Shown: positions 34,958 to 45,375, counted from the first letter of the stretch. The stretch is DNA of 45,687 nt from an uncultured Clostridia bacterium (GCA_946411835.1 CAMKFK010000008.1:1-45687), one strand, 5' to 3'. Translations and numbers: made by a program. Notes: generated by a model from the sequence alone, not told the origin.

Positions 34958-37900
34958 ATGGCACAGAAGAAACCGTTTTTTGAAATATTCGGCGACTTTT
35001 CGCCGGAGTTCACGCTCCGCCGGCTGTTGAACGGCGCGTCCGTCACCGACATGGTGCTCGACTCCGCGACACGCACGCTGTCCATGGAGCTGGAAACGGC
35101 AGAGGCGTTTTCCGCCGCCGCCGCGTCAGCCTGTGAGCAGCTGCTCGCGGCGCGCTATGATTTGCGCGCCGTGCGGCTCCACACCCACGCGCCGTCCCTG
35201 CCGCAGGCGGCGGAGCCGAAGGACGCGCCCGCGCCGAAGCCCAAAAAGGCGCGGATGCGCCGCATTATGGGCGCGGAGATCAAAGGGCACGTTACCCCCA
35301 TCCGCGAGCTGACGGCGACAACGGGGCGCGCCGTGGTGGAGGGCAAGGTCTTCAAGTTCGACTGTCACGAGACGCGACGCCCCGGTATGTGGGTCGTCGT
35401 CATCGAGCTGACGGACCACACCGGCTCGGTGGTCGTGCGCCGCAACATGACGGAGAAGGAGACCCGGCCCTTGCAGGAAAAGATCGAGCCGGGCGTCTGG
35501 CTGCGCGTGGGCGGCTCCATGGAGCTGACCTACGACGGCAAGGACATCCAGCTCAACCCACGCGACATCTGGGAGGTTAAGCATGAGGGGCGCATGGACA
35601 ACGCCCCGGTCAAGCGCGTGGAGCTGCACCTGCACACGAAAATGTCCAACATGGACGCGCTGACCGACACAAAGGACGTCGTGAAGCTGGCGGCGAAGTG
35701 GGGGATGCCCGCCATCGCCATCACCGACCACGGCGTCGCACAGGCGTTTCCGGACGCCTGGAAGGCGGCGGGGGATAAAATTAAAGTCCTTTACGGCTGC
35801 GAGGGCTACTTCGTCAACAACCTTGACGACCGGGTCTGCGTCCACGGCGCGCAGGACTGCGGCTTTGCCGACGAGCTCGTTTGCTTCGACATCGAGACCA
35901 CTGGCTTGAACGTCACGCAGGAGACGATTACCGAGATCGGCGCGGTGCTGCTGAAAAACGGCGAGATCGTGGACAGGTTCCAGACCTTTGTCGATCCCGA
36001 GCGCCGTCTCACGCCGGAGATCGTCGGCTTGACCGGTATCACCGACGCGATGCTTGTCGGCGCGCCGAAGCTGGGCGACGCACTGCGCGCGTTCCTTGAT
36101 TTTGCGGACGGGCGCATCCTTGCCGCGCACAACGCCGAGTTCGACATCGGCTTTATCCGCGCGGGCTGCCGGAAATGCGGCATTTCGTTCGAGCCGACCT
36201 ATCTGGACTCCCTGATTTTCGCGCAGAACCTGCTGCCGGGGCTGAAGAACTACAAGCTCGACGTGGTGGCGGAGCACCTTGCGCTGCCGGCGTTCAACCA
36301 CCACCGCGCCAGCGACGACGCAGTGCCTGTGGCGCAGATGCTCGCCAAATTCTTCCCAATGCTTCAGGCGCGCGGCGTCACCCGCATTCAGGAAATCAAC
36401 GACGAGATGCTCAAGCTGCGCCCGGAGAGCGGGGGAGGCGCGCGCTTCCCCAAGCACATCATTCTCATCGCCAGAAAAAAAGTGGGGCTGAAAAACCTCT
36501 ATCAGCTCATTTCCGCCTCAAATCTCAAATATTTCAAGCGCTTTCCGATCATTCCCAAGACCGAGCTCATTGCCCACCGCGAGGGGCTGCTGATCGGCTC
36601 CGCCTGCGAGGCGGGCGAGCTGTTCCGCGCCGTGGTCGATCACAAGGACTGGGACGAGCTCAAGCGCATTGCCTCCTTCTACGACTATCTGGAAATCCAA
36701 CCGCTGTGCAACAACCGCTTCCTTGTGCGCGAGGGCAAGGCGCGGGACGACGAGGAGCTCAGGGAGTTCAACCGCGTCATTGTCCGTCTTGGCGAGGAGC
36801 TGGGCAAGCCGGTCTGCGCCACGGGCGACGTGCACTTTCAGGAGCCTGAGGACGAGGAGTACCGCCACATCCTGCTCGCTTCGAAGAAGTTCTCCGACGC
36901 CAATCAGCCGCTGCCGATCTTCTTTCGCACGACGGATGAAATGCTGCGCGAGTTCGCCTATCTCGGCGAGGAAAAGGCGTATGAGGTCGTCGTGACCAAC
37001 ACGCGCGCCATCGCGGACATGGTGGAGCCGATCGAGCTGCTGCCCAAGGGAAAGCTGTTCCCGCCCCGGCTGGAAAACTCCGAGCAGGACCTCAACGATA
37101 TGGTATGGCGGAAAGCGCATGAGCTTTACGGCGACGAGTTGCCCCAGATGATTACCGACCGCCTGAATGTGGAGCTGGGCGGCATCCTCGGCAAGTATGA
37201 CGTGGTGTACATGAGCGCGCAGAAGCTGGTGCAGCGCTCGCTGGAGAACGGCTACCTCGTCGGCTCGCGGGGAAGCGTGGGTTCGTCGCTGGCGGCATAC
37301 ATGGCGGGCATCACCGAGGTCAACTCGCTTCCGCCGCACTACCGCTGCCCGAAGTGCCGCCACTCCGAATTTGTGCTTGACGGCGAATACGGCTGCGGCG
37401 CGGACCTGCCGGACAAAACCTGCCCCGTCTGCGGGGAGCGGTACGTCAAGGACGGCTTCAACATCCCGTTCGAGACCTTCCTCGGCTACGGCGGCGGCAA
37501 GGTGCCGGACATCGACCTCAACTTTTCCGGCGAGTATCAGGCCCGCGCGCATCGCCACGCCATCGAGATGTTCGGCGAAACGCAGGTGTTCCGCGCGGGC
37601 ACCATCGGCACGCTTGCGGAGAAGACCGCCTACGGCATGGTGAAAAAGTACCTCGAAGAAAACGGACGCGCCGTCAGCGCGGCGGAGATCGACCGCCTGA
37701 CCGAGGGCTGCGTCGGCGTCCGCCGCACGACGGGGCAGCATCCCGGCGGCCTGGTCGTCGTGCCGGACGACATGGATGTGGAGGACTTTTGCCCGGTGCA
37801 GCATCCGGCGGACGATCCCAACAGCGATATCATCACCACCCATTTCGAGTACCACTGCATGGAGGACAACCTCCTCAAGCTCGACATGCTCGGTCACGAT

Positions 37901-38956
37901 GACCCGACGATGATCCGCATGATGGAGACCCTCACCGGCGTCAACGCACGCGCCATTCCGCTCGACGACCCCGACACGCTGAGCCTGTTCACCACCTCGC
38001 GCGCGCTGGGCTTTGAAAACGACGAGGTGCTCGGTCCCACGGGCGCGGTGGCGATCCCGGAGTTCAACACCCGCTTCACGCGCCAGATGCTCCTTGACAC
38101 CCAGCCGAAGGACTTCAACACGCTGCTGCGGCTCTCCGGCTTCTCCCACGGTACGGACGTCTGGCTCGGCAACGCGAAGGACCTGATCCTCAACGGTACG
38201 GCAAGCGTTCTGGAGACCGTCGGCTGCCGCGACGATATCATGCTCTACCTCATCAAGATGGGGCTCGACCCCAAGATGAGCTTCAAGATCATGGAGTCCG
38301 TCCGCAAGGGCAAGGTCAAGAAAAACGGCTTTGAGGACGGCTGGGTCGAGGCGATGCACGACCATCAGGTGCCGGAGTGGTACATTGAGTCCCTGTCCAA
38401 GATCGGTTATCTGTTTCCAAAAGCGCACGCCGTCGCCTACGTTATGATGGCGTTCCGCATCGCGTGGTTCAAGGTACATCACCCCCTCGCGTTTTATGCG
38501 ACATATTTCACCGTGCGCGCCAAGGCGTTCGACGCGGCGGAGTGCTGCTTCCCCAACCCCAGGGAGGGGGCGGAGCGCACCAGGCGCCGCATCCGAGAGA
38601 TCGAGAACAACAAGGACGCCGCAGCGGTGGAGCAGGACCTCATGACCACGCTGGAGGTCTGCTACGAGTTTTATCTGCGCGGCTTCCACTTTGACAACAT
38701 CGACATCTTCCGCTCGGACGCGACGCGATTCCTCGTCATTGAAAACGGCCTGCTGCCGCCGTTCACCTCCGTGCGCGGCCTCGGTGAGGCGGTGGCGCAG
38801 GACACGGTGGAAAAACGCGAGGGCAAGGACTTCGTCTCCGTCGAGGAGTTTGCCATGACGTGCAGCAAGCTGTCCAAGACGCACATCGAGCAGCTGCGCG
38901 GTCTCGGCGCGTTTGCCGGCATGAGCGAGACCAGCCAGATTTCGCTGTTTGGATAA
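34958..38956 (+). CDS. polC: DNA polymerase III alpha subunit, PolC type
   Basis: PolC is the replicative polymerase of low-GC-type Firmicutes and carries its own proofreading exonuclease. The 1332-residue product shows an N-terminal domain, an OB fold (about 105-215), a PHP domain beginning VELHLHTK (224-226) interrupted by a DEDD exonuclease (DIETTG, Asp311/Glu313; HNAEFDIGF), a zinc-binding module with Cys797 and Cys800 plus a later CPVC, and the palm with PDIDLNF (Asp851, Asp853). It is somewhat shorter than the roughly 1430 residues of Bacillus PolC, mainly at the N-terminus. It ends the frr operon at a terminator. Confidence 0.96.
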   Translation: MAQKKPFFEIFGDFSPEFTLRRLLNGASVTDMVLDSATRTLSMELETAEAFSAAAASACEQLLAARYDLRAVRLHTHAPSLPQAAEPKDAPAPKPKKARMRRIMGAEIKGHVTPIRELTATTGRAVVEGKVFKFDCHETRRPGMWVVVIELTDHTGSVVVRRNMTEKETRPLQEKIEPGVWLRVGGSMELTYDGKDIQLNPRDIWEVKHEGRMDNAPVKRVELHLHTKMSNMDALTDTKDVVKLAAKWGMPAIAITDHGVAQAFPDAWKAAGDKIKVLYGCEGYFVNNLDDRVCVHGAQDCGFADELVCFDIETTGLNVTQETITEIGAVLLKNGEIVDRFQTFVDPERRLTPEIVGLTGITDAMLVGAPKLGDALRAFLDFADGRILAAHNAEFDIGFIRAGCRKCGISFEPTYLDSLIFAQNLLPGLKNYKLDVVAEHLALPAFNHHRASDDAVPVAQMLAKFFPMLQARGVTRIQEINDEMLKLRPESGGGARFPKHIILIARKKVGLKNLYQLISASNLKYFKRFPIIPKTELIAHREGLLIGSACEAGELFRAVVDHKDWDELKRIASFYDYLEIQPLCNNRFLVREGKARDDEELREFNRVIVRLGEELGKPVCATGDVHFQEPEDEEYRHILLASKKFSDANQPLPIFFRTTDEMLREFAYLGEEKAYEVVVTNTRAIADMVEPIELLPKGKLFPPRLENSEQDLNDMVWRKAHELYGDELPQMITDRLNVELGGILGKYDVVYMSAQKLVQRSLENGYLVGSRGSVGSSLAAYMAGITEVNSLPPHYRCPKCRHSEFVLDGEYGCGADLPDKTCPVCGERYVKDGFNIPFETFLGYGGGKVPDIDLNFSGEYQARAHRHAIEMFGETQVFRAGTIGTLAEKTAYGMVKKYLEENGRAVSAAEIDRLTEGCVGVRRTTGQHPGGLVVVPDDMDVEDFCPVQHPADDPNSDIITTHFEYHCMEDNLLKLDMLGHDDPTMIRMMETLTGVNARAIPLDDPDTLSLFTTSRALGFENDEVLGPTGAVAIPEFNTRFTRQMLLDTQPKDFNTLLRLSGFSHGTDVWLGNAKDLILNGTASVLETVGCRDDIMLYLIKMGLDPKMSFKIMESVRKGKVKKNGFEDGWVEAMHDHQVPEWYIESLSKIGYLFPKAHAVAYVMMAFRIAWFKVHHPLAFYATYFTVRAKAFDAAECCFPNPREGAERTRRRIREIENNKDAAAVEQDLMTTLEVCYEFYLRGFHFDNIDIFRSDATRFLVIENGLLPPFTSVRGLGEAVAQDTVEKREGKDFVSVEEFAMTCSKLSKTHIEQLRGLGAFAGMSETSQISLFG

Positions 38957-38969
38957 GGGCGTTTCCGCT

Positions 38970-39010
38970 GAAAAGGCTTTCGTGTATGCGGAAGTCTTTT
39001 CTTGCTTTTT
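38970..39010 (+). terminator. Intrinsic terminator after polC
   Basis: Arms 38970-38981 and 38990-39001 form a 12-bp stem with two G-U pairs around an 8-nt loop. A T-rich tail follows (39002-39010). It starts 14 nt after the polC stop. Its tail overlaps the -35 region of the next promoter. Confidence 0.75.
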
Positions 39011-39029
39011 CGCGCATTTATGCTAAAAT
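39002..39029 (+). promoter_or_regulatory. Promoter of the XRE-comEC operon
   Basis: TTGCTT (39002-39007), a 16-bp spacer and TAAAAT (39024-39029), with TATGC at 39019-39023 giving a full TRTGN extension. Transcription would start near 39036, at the left edge of a 16-bp palindrome. Confidence 0.7.
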
Positions 39030-39039
39030 GAAAAAAGAT

Positions 39040-39055
39040 AACCCCATATGGGGTT
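39040..39055. promoter_or_regulatory. 16-bp perfect palindrome, candidate operator
   Basis: AACCCCATATGGGGTT is a perfect palindrome 11 bp downstream of the -10, covering roughly +4 to +20 of the transcript. Bound protein here would block RNA polymerase. The small XRE-family protein encoded just downstream is the obvious candidate, by analogy with self-repressing XRE regulators. That link is inference. Confidence 0.55.
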
Positions 39056-39060
39056 CACCC

Positions 39061-39076
39061 TTGCGTGTTGACGCAA
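39061..39076 (+). repeat. Short hairpin in the XRE leader
   Basis: TTGCGT (39061-39066) and ACGCAA (39071-39076) pair over 6 bp around a GTTG loop. It sits between the palindrome and the ribosome site of the XRE gene. It could affect translation initiation or be a second protein-binding site. Confidence 0.4.
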
Positions 39077-39107
39077 CCATTTGGTAACATCACGCAGGGT
39101 GATATCA

Positions 39108-39326
39108 TTGGTATTTCCAAGAATAAAGGACCTGCGGGAGGATCATGACAAATCGCAAAAGCAAATGGCGGATATTCTGTTTTTGCATTGCAACGTGTAT
39201 TCCCGTTATGAGCGCGGCGAGCGTGAGCCGCCCGCGTGGTTTATCCTGAAGCTGGCTGAATACTACCGTGTCAGCACGGATTATATTCTCGGCCTGACCA
39301 ACGATCCGCAGCCGCGCCGGAAATGA
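39108..39326 (+). CDS. Small XRE-family helix-turn-helix regulator
   Basis: The 72-residue product is almost only a Cro/CI-type HTH domain: RIKDLREDHDKSQKQMADIL, then VYSRYERGEREPP with the recognition helix, then LAEYYRVSTDYILGLT. It should bind DNA as a dimer. I chose TTG 39108 because AGGGTGAT lies just upstream and residues before RIKDLRE then match the short N-terminus of this subfamily. TTG 39081 and GTG 39099 are in-frame alternatives. Its stop overlaps the comEC start in ATGA, so the two are co-translated. It may control its own promoter through the palindrome at 39040-39055. Confidence 0.85.
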   Translation: MVFPRIKDLREDHDKSQKQMADILFLHCNVYSRYERGEREPPAWFILKLAEYYRVSTDYILGLTNDPQPRRK

Positions 39327-41557
39327 GAGTACTTGCAACGGTGTGCTTCGCCTTTGCGGCGGGCGTGGCGGCGGCGCAGTATCTGCTGCCGCAGCGGCTA
39401 CTTTGGTATGCGGCGCTGGGCTGTGCGGCGCTTGGCCTGTTGTGGGCGCTCGTCCTGCGGGACGATAACCGCCTGCGCGCGCGGCTGATCGGCTTCGGTC
39501 TGGCAGCGGGGCTGCTGTGGAACGGCGGCCACGCGCTGCTGATCCGCGCTCCCTTTGAGGCGATGGTCGGCGAGACGGTAATGCTCGTCATGGAGGCGGC
39601 GGACTACCCGTCGGAGACGGAATACGGCTCCCGTGTCGAGGTGCGTATTGACGCGCCGGGACTGCACGGTCGGGCGCTGTACTACGGCGGCGAAGCGCTG
39701 CTCTCTGTCGAGCCCGGCATGCGGCTGACCGCGCCGGTCTACGTCAATCGCAGCATTCCCTCGACGCACGCCTCGCGCGGCGTCTTCCTCCTGCTCTACG
39801 ACAGGGGAACGCCGACGGTCGAGGATGGAAACGCGGGCGCGCTCCGCTATCTTCCGCAGCGTTTTGCGCGCCGGGTGCAGCAGACCATCGGAGACGTATT
39901 TCCCGAACGGACGGTGGGCTTTCTGAACGCCATCCTGCTGGGCGACAAGTATGAGCTGGCGGCGGAGGACCGTACGCGCCTGAGCGAAGCGGGACTGTAT
40001 CACATCACGGCGGTATCGGGTTTGCACTGCGCGTTTCTGGTCTCGCTGGTGGGTACGCTGATCGGCTGGCACCGTCTCCGCACGCTTTGCGTCATCTTGA
40101 TCCCGCTCCTTTCGTTTTACGCGATGATGGTGGGGCTGACGCCATCGGTCGTGCGCGCCTGCATCATGCTGACGTTTGTCCTGATCGCGCCGCTGTTCGA
40201 CCGGGAAAGCGACCCGCTGACCTCGCTGGGTACCGCGTTGCTGCTCATCCTGCTGCACAACCCCGTCGCGATACAGAGCGTATCGCTGCAGCTCTCTTTT
40301 GCGGCGGTGGCGGGTATGGCGCTGGTTGCGTCTCCGCTGCAAGAGCGCATTATCGACCGGCGCATGGGCGCGCTCGGACACTTCCTGCTCACTCCGCTGT
40401 CGACGACGGCGGGCGCGCTGGTGTTCACCGTACCCCTCAGCGCGCTGTATTTCGGGAATCTTGTGCTCGTGGCGGCGCTGAGCAACCTGCTGTGCCTCTG
40501 GGCGGCGGCGATGACTTTCGCGCTGGGGCTTATCAGCACAATGCTGGGCTTTCTGTTTCTTCCGGCGGCGCGGCTTCTGGCGCTGCTGCCGCACTTCGGC
40601 GCGCTGTACCTGCTGACGGTGTCGCGTCTGCTCGCCGCCCTGCCGTTCCACGCGGTCTACTTCGCCAACCCCTATTTGAAGCTGTGGCTGGTCTATGCCT
40701 ACGCCATGCTCGCCGCCTGCGTGCTCCTGCGCGGACGGTTTCGCTACCCGGCGGCGGGGGTGCTGGCGCTCGCAACGCTTGCGCTGTGCCTGTGGCTGAA
40801 CATCCGCCCGTTCCGGGACGGGGCGCTGCACCTCGTCGCGCTGGACGTGGGGCAGGGGCAAAGCGTCATGCTGTGCGCCGGGGATGAGACCGCGCTGCTG
40901 GACTGCGGCAACAGCTCCTACCTCGACGCGGGCGACACGGCGGCGGATTACCTGCAAAGCGTCGGCGTCCGCTCGCTGCAATATCTCGTCGTGTCCCACT
41001 ATCATGACGACCACTGCGACGGTTTGCCGACGCTGCTCGCGCGCATCCGGGTGGAGCGCATTTTTCTGCCGGATATCGAGCCGGAGGACGCGCGCCGCGC
41101 GGAGGTGCTCGCGCTGGCGGAGCGGAACGGCATCCCTGTGACCTTTGTGCGCGAGGATCTGACGCTGCCGCTGGGCGGCGCGTCGCTGCAGCTCTTCCCG
41201 CCGCTGAACAACGGGGACATGAACGAGGCATGTCTGACGGCGCTCTGCACTTCGGGCGGGTTCGACGCGCTTTTCACAGCCGACATTGACGCGCTCACGG
41301 AGCGGCTGCTTCTTGAAACCCACACGCTTCCGGATGTGGAGGTCATGCTGGCGGGACATCACGGCGCGAAAAGCTCCACGAGCGAAGCTCTGCTCAGCGC
41401 GGTAACGCCGGAGACCGTTCTGGTGAGCTGCGGCGCGGACAACCGCTACGGACATCCCAACGAAGAGACGCTTCGGCGGATCGCGGACGCGGGCGCGGCG
41501 TTCTGCCGCACGGACTTGCAGGGTAATATCCACATCGCGCTCAACAGTGAGGATTGA
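39323..41557 (+). CDS. comEC: ComEC/Rec2 family DNA internalisation protein
   Basis: ComEC forms the membrane channel through which single-stranded DNA enters competent cells. The 744-residue product has N-terminal membrane spans with a soluble OB-like segment (about 60-140), the competence domain with ITAVSGLHCAFLVSL and many spans (about 210-490), and a C-terminal metallo-beta-lactamase-like domain from LDVGQGQSVML (507) with SHYHDDHCDG (558-567) and LAGHHGAKSS. All three domains are intact. ATG 39323 overlaps the XRE stop. holA follows 2 nt after its end, a frequent comEC-holA pairing in Firmicutes. Confidence 0.94.
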   Translation: MRVLATVCFAFAAGVAAAQYLLPQRLLWYAALGCAALGLLWALVLRDDNRLRARLIGFGLAAGLLWNGGHALLIRAPFEAMVGETVMLVMEAADYPSETEYGSRVEVRIDAPGLHGRALYYGGEALLSVEPGMRLTAPVYVNRSIPSTHASRGVFLLLYDRGTPTVEDGNAGALRYLPQRFARRVQQTIGDVFPERTVGFLNAILLGDKYELAAEDRTRLSEAGLYHITAVSGLHCAFLVSLVGTLIGWHRLRTLCVILIPLLSFYAMMVGLTPSVVRACIMLTFVLIAPLFDRESDPLTSLGTALLLILLHNPVAIQSVSLQLSFAAVAGMALVASPLQERIIDRRMGALGHFLLTPLSTTAGALVFTVPLSALYFGNLVLVAALSNLLCLWAAAMTFALGLISTMLGFLFLPAARLLALLPHFGALYLLTVSRLLAALPFHAVYFANPYLKLWLVYAYAMLAACVLLRGRFRYPAAGVLALATLALCLWLNIRPFRDGALHLVALDVGQGQSVMLCAGDETALLDCGNSSYLDAGDTAADYLQSVGVRSLQYLVVSHYHDDHCDGLPTLLARIRVERIFLPDIEPEDARRAEVLALAERNGIPVTFVREDLTLPLGGASLQLFPPLNNGDMNEACLTALCTSGGFDALFTADIDALTERLLLETHTLPDVEVMLAGHHGAKSSTSEALLSAVTPETVLVSCGADNRYGHPNEETLRRIADAGAAFCRTDLQGNIHIALNSED

Positions 41558-41559
41558 CT

Positions 41560-42600
41560 ATGCCGAAAACAACGCCCGACAAGGGCTTCCAAAAACTGAA
41601 AACCGACCTGGCGGCGGGCGTCGTGGGGCGAGCTTACATCTTCCACGGGGAGGAGAGCTACCTGCGCGAATACTATCTCGGCGAGCTGAAGAAGCGGCTG
41701 GTCCCCGCCGGGTTTGAGGAGTTTAACCACCACAGGCTGGACGGTAAAACGCTGACCATGGCGCAGCTGGTCGAGACCGTGGAGGCGATGCCGATGATGG
41801 CAGAGCGCACGATGGTGCAGGTCACGGACTGTGACCTGTTCAAGCTGAACGAGGCGTCGCGCGGCACGCTCGTGTCGCTGCTGGAGGATTTCCCGGACTA
41901 CTGCTGCCTCGTATTCGTTTACGATTTGCTGGAATACAAGCCGGATAAGAAATACAAGAAGCTCTGCGCCGCGCTGGACAAGCACGTCGAGACCGTGGCG
42001 TTCCACGCGGCGGACAAGAGCGACCTGATGAACTGGATCCGCCGCCGTTTTCGCGCGCTGGGCAAGGATATCGACGCGCAGACGGCGGAGCACCTGATCT
42101 TCACCTGCGGCAGCCTGATGACCGGCCTGGTGCCGGAGATCGAAAAGCTCGGCGCCTATGCCAAGGGCAAGAGTGTCACGGTCGCGGACATTGACGCCGT
42201 CGCCGACCCGGTGCTTGACGCGGTGGCGTTCCAGCTGACCAACGCCATCACGCGCGGAGACTACAACGCCGCGAGCGAGATACTCGCCCAGCTCCTCAAA
42301 CAGCAGGAGGAACCGTTCCTGATTCTCGCGGCGGTGGGAAAGGAGTTGCGCCGCCTCTACACGGCGCGCATCGCGCTGGACGAGGGGCGCGACAAGCTGT
42401 GGCTGATGGAGCTGTGGGGAATGCGTTCGGATTATCCGGCGCGGCTCCTGCTCGACGCCGCGCGCCATACGACGCGCGCGTGGTGTGAATACAGCGTCAT
42501 GCTCGCCCAACGTCTCGACCTGCGCATGAAGAGTGAGAAGGGCATGGATGATGTGGGAGAAATCAAGCTGTTTTTGATGGAGTTGGCTCAGAAGCAATGA
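41560..42600 (+). CDS. holA: DNA polymerase III delta subunit
   Basis: HolA opens the sliding clamp as part of the clamp loader. The 346-residue product has the AAA+-like fold without a functional Walker A, as is normal for delta: AYIFHGEESYLREYYLGELK at the N-terminus, MAERTMVQVTDCDLF, and a C-terminal collar domain (about 210-340) with LLKQQEEPFLILAAVGKELR. I chose ATG 41560, preceded by GAGG, over an in-frame TTG two codons earlier that overlaps the comEC stop. The stop overlaps rnmV in ATGA. Confidence 0.92.
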   Translation: MPKTTPDKGFQKLKTDLAAGVVGRAYIFHGEESYLREYYLGELKKRLVPAGFEEFNHHRLDGKTLTMAQLVETVEAMPMMAERTMVQVTDCDLFKLNEASRGTLVSLLEDFPDYCCLVFVYDLLEYKPDKKYKKLCAALDKHVETVAFHAADKSDLMNWIRRRFRALGKDIDAQTAEHLIFTCGSLMTGLVPEIEKLGAYAKGKSVTVADIDAVADPVLDAVAFQLTNAITRGDYNAASEILAQLLKQQEEPFLILAAVGKELRRLYTARIALDEGRDKLWLMELWGMRSDYPARLLLDAARHTTRAWCEYSVMLAQRLDLRMKSEKGMDDVGEIKLFLMELAQKQ

Positions 42601-43187
42601 AAAAGCCGAAGATTCGCGAGGTCATCGTCGTCGAGGGACGCTATGACAAAAATACGCTTTCGCAGACCGTGGACGCGGCGATCGTGGACGTGGGCGGCTT
42701 CGGCGTGTTCAACGACGCACAGACCGTGGCGCTGCTGCGGCGTCTGGCGGAGACGCGGGGCGTTATCCTTTTCACCGATCCGGACGGCGCCGGGTTCGTC
42801 ATCCGTAACCGGCTCAAGGGCGCGTTGCCGCGCGACGGAGTCAAGCACGCCTATGCGCCGGACGTTTACGGCAAGGAAAAACGCAAGAAGCGCTGCGGCA
42901 GGGAGGGCAAACTCGGCGTGGAGGGAATGCGCCCCGAGGTGTTGCTTGACGCGCTGCGCCGCGCGGGTGCGACCTTCGAGGGTGAGGACGCGCGCGAGGC
43001 GGGAGAGCCGATCACCAAGGCGGACCTGCTCGACGCCGGACTGATCGGGGACGGCAGCGTGTCCCGCCGCGCCGCGCTTGTAAAGGCGCTGGACTTGCCG
43101 GAGCATATCAGCACAAACGCACTGCTGGACGTGCTGAATCTCATCTGGACGCGCGATACTTTTTTTGAAAAAACTTGCAAAAAGTGA
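42597..43187 (+). CDS. rnmV: Ribonuclease M5-like Toprim protein
   Basis: The 196-residue product has an N-terminal Toprim domain with VIVVEGRYDK (Glu13) and LFTDPDGAG (Asp61, Asp63), followed by a DUF4093-type C-terminal domain (about 110-190). RNase M5 matures 5S rRNA in Firmicutes. The fit is good but the family also includes shorter homologues of unproven function. It overlaps holA by 4 nt and is the last gene before a new promoter. Confidence 0.85.
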   Translation: MKKPKIREVIVVEGRYDKNTLSQTVDAAIVDVGGFGVFNDAQTVALLRRLAETRGVILFTDPDGAGFVIRNRLKGALPRDGVKHAYAPDVYGKEKRKKRCGREGKLGVEGMRPEVLLDALRRAGATFEGEDAREAGEPITKADLLDAGLIGDGSVSRRAALVKALDLPEHISTNALLDVLNLIWTRDTFFEKTCKK

Positions 43188-43203
43188 CAGGACAGGTTAT
43201 ACT
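43175..43203 (+). promoter_or_regulatory. Promoter of glnS
   Basis: TTGCAA (43175-43180), a 17-bp spacer and TATACT (43198-43203), identical in both hexamers and spacing to the metY promoter. The -35 overlaps the end of rnmV. The leader to ATG 43238 would be about 28 nt, too short for a T-box. Confidence 0.75.
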
Positions 43204-43237
43204 ATCAGCAATTTGATTGAAATGAGAGGGCTACACT

Positions 43238-44977
<1,740 letters not shown>

Positions 44978-45017
44978 CGAGCATACTAGGGAAAACAGCC
45001 TGAAAGGAGACAATACA

Positions 45018-45299
45018 ATGGACCTCGACGAACTGAAGGGCAAGGTCAGGACGGCGCTGGATCAGACCGATCTCGACGAAAAGGCGCACGCTGCCGCAAA
45101 ACAGATGAAGTCCAAGCTGCAAGAGACGCTTCGGGACACCGATCTGGACGAAAAGATTCGCTCCGGCGCGGAAAAGCTGCGCGAAAAAGCCGCCGACGCA
45201 GACACGGACGCGCTCAAGGCGCAGATGAAGGATTTACAGGAGAAGGTCAAGGCGTCGCTGGACAAAACCGATATTGACGAGAAGGTCAAGAGGCCGTGA
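45018..45299 (+). CDS. Small charged helical repeat protein, unknown function
   Basis: I do not recognise this 93-residue protein. It is almost entirely Asp/Glu/Lys/Ala/Leu, predicted as amphipathic helix or coiled coil, with no Cys, Trp, Tyr or Phe. A TD[LI]DEK motif recurs at residues 17-22, 41-46 and 84-89. It resembles late-embryogenesis-like or apolipoprotein-like helical proteins in composition only. AAAGGAG precedes the ATG, 40 nt after glnS. The last codons (KRP and stop) run into a tRNA-derived segment, so the native C-terminus may have been lost. Confidence 0.7.
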   Translation: MDLDELKGKVRTALDQTDLDEKAHAAAKQMKSKLQETLRDTDLDEKIRSGAEKLREKAADADTDALKAQMKDLQEKVKASLDKTDIDEKVKRP

Positions 45300-45323
45300 G
45301 TTCAAGTCTCGCCACTCGGACCA
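45296..45323 (+). pseudogene. 3' fragment of a tRNA gene
   Basis: The bases fold as the 3' quarter of a tRNA: T-stem GTGAG (45296-45300), loop TTCAAGT (45301-45307), T-stem CTCGC (45308-45312, one G-U), 3' acceptor CACTCGG (45313-45319), discriminator A and encoded CCA (45321-45323). The matching 5' acceptor CCGAGTG, D-arm and anticodon arm are absent upstream, where the helical-repeat gene lies. The loop GTTCAAGTC is common in tRNA-Leu, but identity cannot be fixed. A deletion, recombination scar or assembly join explains it. Confidence 0.7.
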
Positions 45324-45360
45324 GAAGGACAGAATAAAAATACTACTCTGTCAACAAACG

Positions 45361-45374
45361 CCGCAACCATGCGG
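45361..45374 (+). repeat. Small hairpin after the tRNA fragment
   Basis: CCGCA (45361-45365) and TGCGG (45370-45374) pair around ACCA. It stands directly before a much longer hairpin, and the two may act together. Confidence 0.4.
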
Positions 45375-45375
45375 G

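Noticed and set aside
43188-43237. T-box leader before glnS
   Set aside because: Only about 28 nt lie between the predicted transcription start and the start codon, and no T-box sequence is visible.
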